NCBI GenBank assembly: GCA_943323675.2
Contig: CALPIR020000054.1
Location: 1-12,579, forward strand
DNA length: 12,579 bases
Origin: Chitinophaga pinensis
GTDB lineage: Bacteria; Bacteroidota; Bacteroidia; UKL13-3
Reading direction: 5' to 3'
The translations under genes were made by a program, and so were the position numbers. The notes beneath the pieces were generated by a model that had not been told where the DNA came from, did no database searches, and saw only the letters and a program-made list of their open reading frames with translations. Positions 1-6,700 of this stretch are shown here, piece by piece. Position 1 is the first letter of the stretch. The number at the start of each line of letters is the position of its first letter.

Positions 1-81
1 CATTATGATGGTGTGCTAAAAACAACATCTCCATCATCAGAAAGTGACATTGATATTAATATACCTGTTAAACTGAAGTAA
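1..81 (+). CDS. 3' end of an unrecognised gene (left-truncated)
   Basis: Frame 1 is open from the window edge to a TAA at 79-81 and encodes 26 residues ending in DIDINIPVKLK. The gene's start lies outside the window. The alternating hydrophobic and polar ending resembles a terminal beta-strand, but no family can be recognised from so little. It is supported as a real gene end by the strong hairpin terminator that begins about four bases after the stop codon. It converges with the minus-strand thioesterase gene and the two share that terminator. An accidental open frame of this length is possible, so confidence is moderate. Confidence 0.55.
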   Translation, partial: HYDGVLKTTSPSSESDIDINIPVKLK

Positions 82-84
82 AAT

Positions 85-116
85 AAAAAAGCGAACCAAT
101 ATGGTTCGCTTTTTTT
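85..116. terminator. bidirectional intrinsic terminator between convergent genes
   Basis: A perfect 7-bp stem (GCGAACC 91-97, GGTTCGC 103-109) encloses a 5-base loop. It has an A-run on the left (85-90) and a T-run on the right (110-116), so an RNA from either strand ends in a hairpin plus U-tract. The A and T runs also pair and extend the stem. The T-run overlaps the TAA stop codon (115-117) of the minus-strand thioesterase gene. Confidence 0.9.
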
Positions 117-648
117 ATGCTTGATCTGTTTCGGGGAAAAAGAGTGCTTTTAATTCAGTAGCATCGTCTGGTTTCATTTTACCTGCCAATATTAAGCGTA
201 ATTGTCTTCTACGAAGTGCACCCTCATAACGTTTTTGTTCTTCATCATTTTCGGGTATAACTGCAGGAACACCAACTGGTGAACCATTTCTATCCAATGC
301 AACAAACGTATAATATGCTTCATTGCTTTTAAATTTCTCACCACTCGGAATATTCTCAGCCCATACATTAATGTGCACCTCCATCGAGGTATTAAATGAG
401 CGAACAATCCTCGCTTCTAGAGTAACTACATCACCTAGCTTTATACTCTTTTTAAAGCTTACACTATCAACTGAGGCTGTAACGGCTAACTTACCGCTAT
501 GCTTTTGCGCAGTAATTGCAGCAGCAATATCCATCCAATGCAAAAGCCTACCTCCCATTAAATTATTAAATGTATTTGTATCATTTGGTAATACAATTTC
601 ATTCATTATAGCCACTGATAGGCTAGTTGTTTTTGATTCAATTGTCAT
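115..648 (-). CDS. acyl-CoA thioesterase, hotdog fold (YciA/ACOT-like)
   Basis: This encodes a 177-residue cytosolic enzyme predicted to hydrolyse acyl-CoA thioesters to free acid and CoA. The single hotdog domain spans about residues 5-135. It carries the family's active-site region, LPNDTNTFNNLMGGRLLHWM followed by D40, with N25 and D40 in the positions of the catalytic Asn/Asp of YciA/ACOT-type enzymes. The next strand region has VTASVDSVSF, which is also typical. The C-terminal tail after about residue 135 is Glu/Arg-rich and helical-looking. The start is set at the ATG at 648. The frame stays open 22 codons further up to 714, but that extension is not family-like and would run through the terminator palindrome at 684-711. 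No Shine-Dalgarno is visible. An exact TAnnTTTG promoter element ends only 6 bases before the ATG. Substrate chain length cannot be judged from sequence. Confidence 0.92.
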   Translation of the reverse strand: MTIESKTTSLSVAIMNEIVLPNDTNTFNNLMGGRLLHWMDIAAAITAQKHSGKLAVTASVDSVSFKKSIKLGDVVTLEARIVRSFNTSMEVHINVWAENIPSGEKFKSNEAYYTFVALDRNGSPVGVPAVIPENDEEQKRYEGALRRRQLRLILAGKMKPDDATELKALFFPETDQA

Positions 649-654
649 ATGAAA

Positions 655-662
655 CAAAGGTA
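655..662 (-). promoter_or_regulatory. putative -7 promoter element for the thioesterase gene
   Basis: The minus strand reads TACCTTTG, an exact match to the Bacteroidetes -7 consensus TAnnTTTG, with 6 bases between it and the ATG at 648. Transcription would start at or within a few bases of the start codon. No convincing TTG -33 element lies 17-23 bases upstream; that stretch is mostly a T-run that also serves as the tail of the neighbouring terminator. Confidence 0.45.
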
Positions 663-680
663 AACGATAATAAGGGTATA

Positions 681-711
681 AAAAAAAGAGGCTCCAATTG
701 GAGCCTCTTTT
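681..711 (-). terminator. intrinsic terminator of the giant surface-protein gene
   Basis: A perfect 28-bp palindrome spans 684-711, with a GC-rich core GAGGCTCC/GGAGCCTC around AATT. On the minus strand the hairpin is followed by a U-tract (complement of the A-run 681-687). It begins 22 bases after the stop codon of the gene ending at 733 and lies between that gene and the thioesterase. The T-run on the plus strand is only four bases, so it should act mainly on minus-strand transcripts. Confidence 0.88.
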
Positions 712-732
712 CAACCATATAAATCTATTAAA

Positions 733-3700
733 TTATTCCTTGATTAACTGACGTGTAATAACGTTGTTACCAATATGAACACGTACCATGTACACCGCTG
801 ATTTAGCAGCAAACTGAGTTTCATTTAACTCAACATTTTGCTTACCTGCAGTTAATACACCTGCGTTATGTATAAACACATTACGACCTATCATATCAAA
901 CACTTCAAGTTTCACATCTTCTGCCTTTTCCAAATCAAACTCTATTTTAGTTGATTGAACGAATGGATTTGGATAAACATTGAACTTAAGCTGTGAAGCT
1001 AATTCTTCGTTTAAACCAACATTAGCATTAATGGTAATTGATTCGTTATATGATGCATCACACAGGTTAGAATCTAGGATAGACAACTCAACATTATAAA
1101 TGCCTTTACGATCAAATATATGTGTTATTGTATTTAAGGTTGTGTTTACAACTGGGGTGCCATCACCAAAGTTCCAAGAGTAGCGAGATAAGCCACTTCT
1201 GTTAGAAGTAAATCTAACTTTACTTGAGTCTAACTTAGCTGAAACAAAGTTTACTGATAATGCACTACTGATGGTAATTGTTTTAGTCGCTGTATCACGA
1301 CAACCCGCCACATCAACTATCAACTTAGGTTGTTTAACACCACCACTAATATAAGAGTGTGTCGTGTTAGCACTATTAGAAGTTGTGTTATCACCAAAAA
1401 TATAAGTAAACACAGGAGTTACAGAAGGAGGAACAATTGACTGATTAGTGAATACTACTGCCTTACCTGCGCATCCGTTACTAGTTGTAAAGTCTGCAAT
1501 AGCCTTGTCTTTTACTGTTGCAATAGTTTGAATTGAATCTACGCAACCATTTAAAGAATCAGAAGCAACTAATTTCACATAATAAGTACCAACTGCACCG
1601 AAAGCATGAACTGGAATTATTTCTGTTTTAGTAGCTGAGTTATCTCCAAATGACCATCTAAATTTAACCCTACCTAAACCATCAGCAAAAGTTGAATTAT
1701 TATTAATAATCAAGTTGCTTCCTTTACATGCATTATCGAAAGTAAATGCAGCAGTTGGCTTATTAAACACTGAAACAGCTGTTGAAACTGTATCCGTACA
1801 GCCGTAGTTAGATATTACTTTTAAGATAGCTCTATAACTACCACCTGCAGGGTAGTAATATAATGGAGAATTAGAATATCCAATATCACCATTACCAAAT
1901 GTCCACTCGCTACCAAATGAATTAATACGGCCATTTTTACCAGTAGGAATTGTTGAAGCATTGCTAAACTGAACAGGTGCACCAGCACAAACATTTTGTG
2001 CAGTGAAACTTGCATCAGGCTGAGCAAAAACTTGAACTGCATTAACAGCAGTATCAATACATCCTTGAATGTTACGAACCAAAAGTCTAACATTTATTAT
2101 GGTATCAGATCCTGGCACGATAACATCTACAACGCTACTATCAGCTACTTGACCACCGATGTTAAATGAATAGAAATTACCTAATGTGTGAAGACCAGTG
2201 CTAGTGAAACGAGATACTTTACCTTCACATGATAATGTTGAGGTGAAACTAGCTACAGGTGATGGCAATACCACAATATTGTAAGCCAATGAATCTAGTA
2301 ATGTGGTATTGTTTTTTACAATCATACGTACCCTGTAATTTCCAGGAGTATCATAAGACTTGATCGGACTTGCCGCATTAGAAGTTGTACCATCTCCAAA
2401 GTCCCAGCTAAATTGCATAGGCAATGTAAATTGTCCGGTAGTTGATACGTTAGTAAACAAGTTATTGATGTTTTGACATAAGGTATCGTTTGGAGCGAAG
2501 AAGTTAGCAATTGGCGCATTTCCAACAGTAACATATCTAACTACAGTAGAGTCACAACCTTGAGGTAGTAATCTGATTTTTACCAAAAGGGTAAATGTTT
2601 TATTTGAATCTACAGGCATACCATTAACTAGTACATAACCAGCAGTAGTTGGCGTAGGTGGCACTAAGGTAAAGTTTCTAGCAGAGTCAACTATGATATT
2701 TGTATTTGATACTTGGTCATAGAAATACTTATACATCGTAACACCTGCAACTGTCCAGGTAGAATTGTAATTGGCATTACTTGCTCCAGTTGGAGGTACA
2801 ATTTGATAACGACCAACTCCACCAACACTTATCGCGTCAGGTGTAAACATATCACCACTGTTGTATTGACCATCATAAACTGAGCCTTTAATTACAAAAG
2901 GTCCGTTTTTGAAATTCCTAAAGAATACAATAGCAGTATCATCAAAGAAATTGGTACAGTTTGAAGTTAAGTTACGAGCCCAAACACGAAGGTAAGCAGA
3001 ATCTGATGATGATAAATAGCCTTGTAATGTCATGTTTGAATTGTTACCAATTACTGTAGGGCCAATAAAACGTTGAGTTAACATATCAAACATGGTATAC
3101 TCAAACTTCGAATCCGCATTGATGATTGTTAAATTAATAGAATCATTGTAGCAATTTGTGAAGTTTTTAGGGGTAATTGGAAGATTAAGGTAATTATCAA
3201 AAATTACAATACTATCAATAATGATATTGCCACCATTTTTAGAATAACCTTCAATACCTAAACGAACACCAGAAAAACCTTCTAATCCTAAACAAACGTC
3301 ATAAACTTTATAACCGGGTACCGCATAAGATGCGTTCTTACGGTAAATAGGATAACTAGAAATTAAATCGTTGTATAACCCAAATCCGTATGAAACCCTA
3401 ACTAAAATTGAATCGTTTATGTTGAAGTTATCTGCAGATTGAGATACGAACAACCTCAATGTTGGACGTTTAGCATCACTAAAGTCTAAGCAAGTTGAAG
3501 CGATACGAGATGCGGTGTTATTTACTGAATTTAACATTGCAGCGCGCGAACCGGTTAAAGGTGCTAAAACAGGGTTAGTTACAGATCCAAACGATTGAAG
3601 ATCCCAAATATTGGTACTTCCATTAATCCCTTCTGCAGTCCAATTAAATTCATTAGGCATATCAAAACCAGTTGCTATTGCATTATTGGTGTTAATTGTC

Positions 3701-6700
3701 ATAATTGTTGTGGTGTAATTGTAACCAGAACGTGGATCCGTATTCATGAATACAGCTGATTGGTTTCCACCATCAACACCAGCAAAACGGTATGCAATTT
3801 TTGTGTTTGCAGGTTGTGCAGGAATATTATATATCCTGTCTAAACCAACCCTAGTTGTTGCTACCATACCTACTTCTACACCGCCATTAATTCTATAATA
3901 CAATGTATCGTTAACCACAGAAGATTTATCCATTACACGAGCTTTAATTTCAACAGGTACACCATCGAAATAGCAGAAATCTGCAGGTTTAGTCATGTCA
4001 TAAATCTTAGGGCCAAAAATATCATTGTAAGAACCAACGTACTCATGTGCACCAATTGTTGCAATACCTGTAGCTAATCCTGGGCGAGGCCCACCTAAAA
4101 TATCATTATTAACACGGCTAACACGTGAACCAGCTCTATAAATTGCTGAGGCAGTAGCTGTAGGTATTAGTAAATTAACATCGCTTGTAAATGGAGCAGG
4201 AATACTCATTGATAGGGTATCTTGCTTGGTAAAATTAGCCCATGAAGCCATTGTAGGGTAGTTTACCGCTACACCACCTATGTTAGATCCACCAATTTGA
4301 TTAACTCCAAATGCACCTGCAGATATGTAATTATTGTAATCTGTAGACCTAAGTGGATTAACAGCAGCTGCAATCGCAACAGCATAATTGTTACCTCCTG
4401 CTGATGCACGAGACAATTTATTTTGAAGTATATTATTCAAAACATTAATATCACCTAGGGTAGTTGAACTTACACCAATACATCCAGCAATACCTGTTGC
4501 GCTTAGTGTTGTAGCGGAACCAAGATTTATAGAGTTATTCCAAATATTCACATCAATTTCGCGGAACTGAGATGCAACTTGCGTTCCATTTAATAAGATA
4601 CCAAAAGGATTATTAATAAAGTTAGTTCCTGTTGGCACAGCACCTATTGCTGCAATGTCTGATATCATATTGTTGTATATGTATAACGACTTTTTGTTAT
4701 CCCATTGTAAGTTAACATTGATACCGTATGCAGCAGCGTTGTTTGTAGATTTAACACCTGTTATGGTGTTTCTAGTAATCGTTACAGCCGAATCTGTATT
4801 TAGAAAAGGAAGAACTGCACTGCTAATTTCTATACCGCTGTTTAAGTTAAATGTAGGGATACAATTTCTAATTACATTGCTATCTATTAATAGATTAGCT
4901 TGTGAAGTAGCAATAATACCTGCAGAATTTGATGCGCCTCCAAAATAATCTGTTGGTACACCAGCGTTATAACTGTTTCCTCCAATGGTATTTCCCTTTA
5001 CTATAGTTCCTAAATCATAAGAACCTGCAAAAGTAGTATTACCTCTAAGGTGCACACCAAATCTAACTCCTGTTATAAGGTTACCTTGGTAAACATTACT
5101 GTTATTTTTTTCCCTAATAGGATTAACAGGAACAGTAGTAGGTGAGTTAAATGCCACACCCCCTTGGTAAATACCAGCAAAAGTTGATATGGAGGTTGGA
5201 GTTGAATAGCCTATAATGTTACAATTTTTAATTTCAATGTTTGTTGCTGGCTGCGCCCATCCCATTACATCAATAATCCTAGTTAACGAATTGTTTACAA
5301 AACTAACATTAGCGGGAGCTAGAGGTAATCTGATAGTTAAGTTTCTTGCCGTTCCATCTGATGAACCATCAATAGTTACCCAGCGGGCTCCTTGAAAACG
5401 TAAAACACTGGCTGCTGCAGAAAACTGAGAACGGATAGTGGCACCAGTTGAAGCTATAACTGGATTTGCACCAACTGTAGGGCGAATAATGATTTGCCTA
5501 TTTCTACTCATCAATGGGTAATCATGCAATGTAGAAATTAATGTATCCCCTTCGCCTGCGTATCCGTTTGTAATATTAACTGTAATCTCATAAAATGGTG
5601 GCTGATCAGCATCAACTCCGTTTGTATTTAAAAAGCGGAATAAATTATTGATGGTATTGAATGAACCAACTGTTGCTGTTCCAGCCAATGGTGGAGCTAA
5701 TATTCCGTTAACTTGATAGGTAGCACCGCCCATTAATGGAGAAAAACTTCTTGGCAATTCTAATGCACCTATGGTAGCATCAAACGCTCTAGCATTGCCT
5801 GCAATATCTAATACAACTGATGCATTTCTAACAACCGCTTTTGCAATGTGTCCTACATACATGGTATCAACTAAATTAGTTGAGTCGTTTAAGAAAGGTA
5901 CTTCTCCGAATCTAGATGTTGTTTCAAATCCATACTGCGTTTTTAATTCTGCCAATGATGGCATTTGAGTAGCTGGATTTACCAATCCAATGATGTTATT
6001 GCTAAAGTTAGCATTAGCACCAGAATAATATAAGTTATTATTACTTGCCAAAAATGGATTTTGATTTCCTCCAACCACAATACATGCTGCATTAGAAACT
6101 GTTCCTGCAATTGTTCTTCCATAAGTATTAGAGAAAATATTACTGATTGCAGTTATACCTGATGCTCTTCCATCAACGTAAAGTGCCGTTGAATAAGCAC
6201 CTGAGGTAACTTGAGTAGATGCATTTTGTGATAAATGAATGGTATTGTGAATTAAACTTACACCAATATTAACCACACCCGATGCCACAACTGGTGACTC
6301 TATTGCAATTCCTGATGCAGAACCTAAGATAGATGCAACCGATGTTCCTGTTCCATATATTTTGGCAATGATGTTATTAGAAATAACTATACCACGATTG
6401 GTTTCACTTATACCAACACGAATACCAACTGCAAAACCTCCTGTTGATCCTAAGTTATAAATAGTATTTCTGGTGATGGTAATATTTTGTGGAGTACCTG
6501 CTTCTGTAGCAGTACCGTCTATATCTATACCTCTAAAACCAGTTGCACTTGGTATGTTGTTTTTTATGATATTGCTATCTATGGTTCCCTGCAATACACC
6601 TTTAATGTATATACCAGCAGCATTAGATAAACCACCACCTACGTATGTGGTTGATGGAACACCACCAATTCCAACATTTCCGCCAATAGAATTTCTTAAA

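Noticed and set aside
323..652. Plus-strand ORF of 109 codons opposite the thioesterase
   Set aside because: It is the antisense shadow of a well-conserved gene, and its translation has no recognisable domain.
649..714. Upstream start for the thioesterase at 714
   Set aside because: The 22 extra residues are not family-like and are encoded across the terminator palindrome of the neighbouring gene.
1821..2534. Minus-strand ORFs of 90 and 70 codons in another frame inside the PKD region (1821-2093, 2322-2534)
   Set aside because: They overlap the real reading frame on the same strand, and the translations are low-complexity hydrophobic with no family resemblance.
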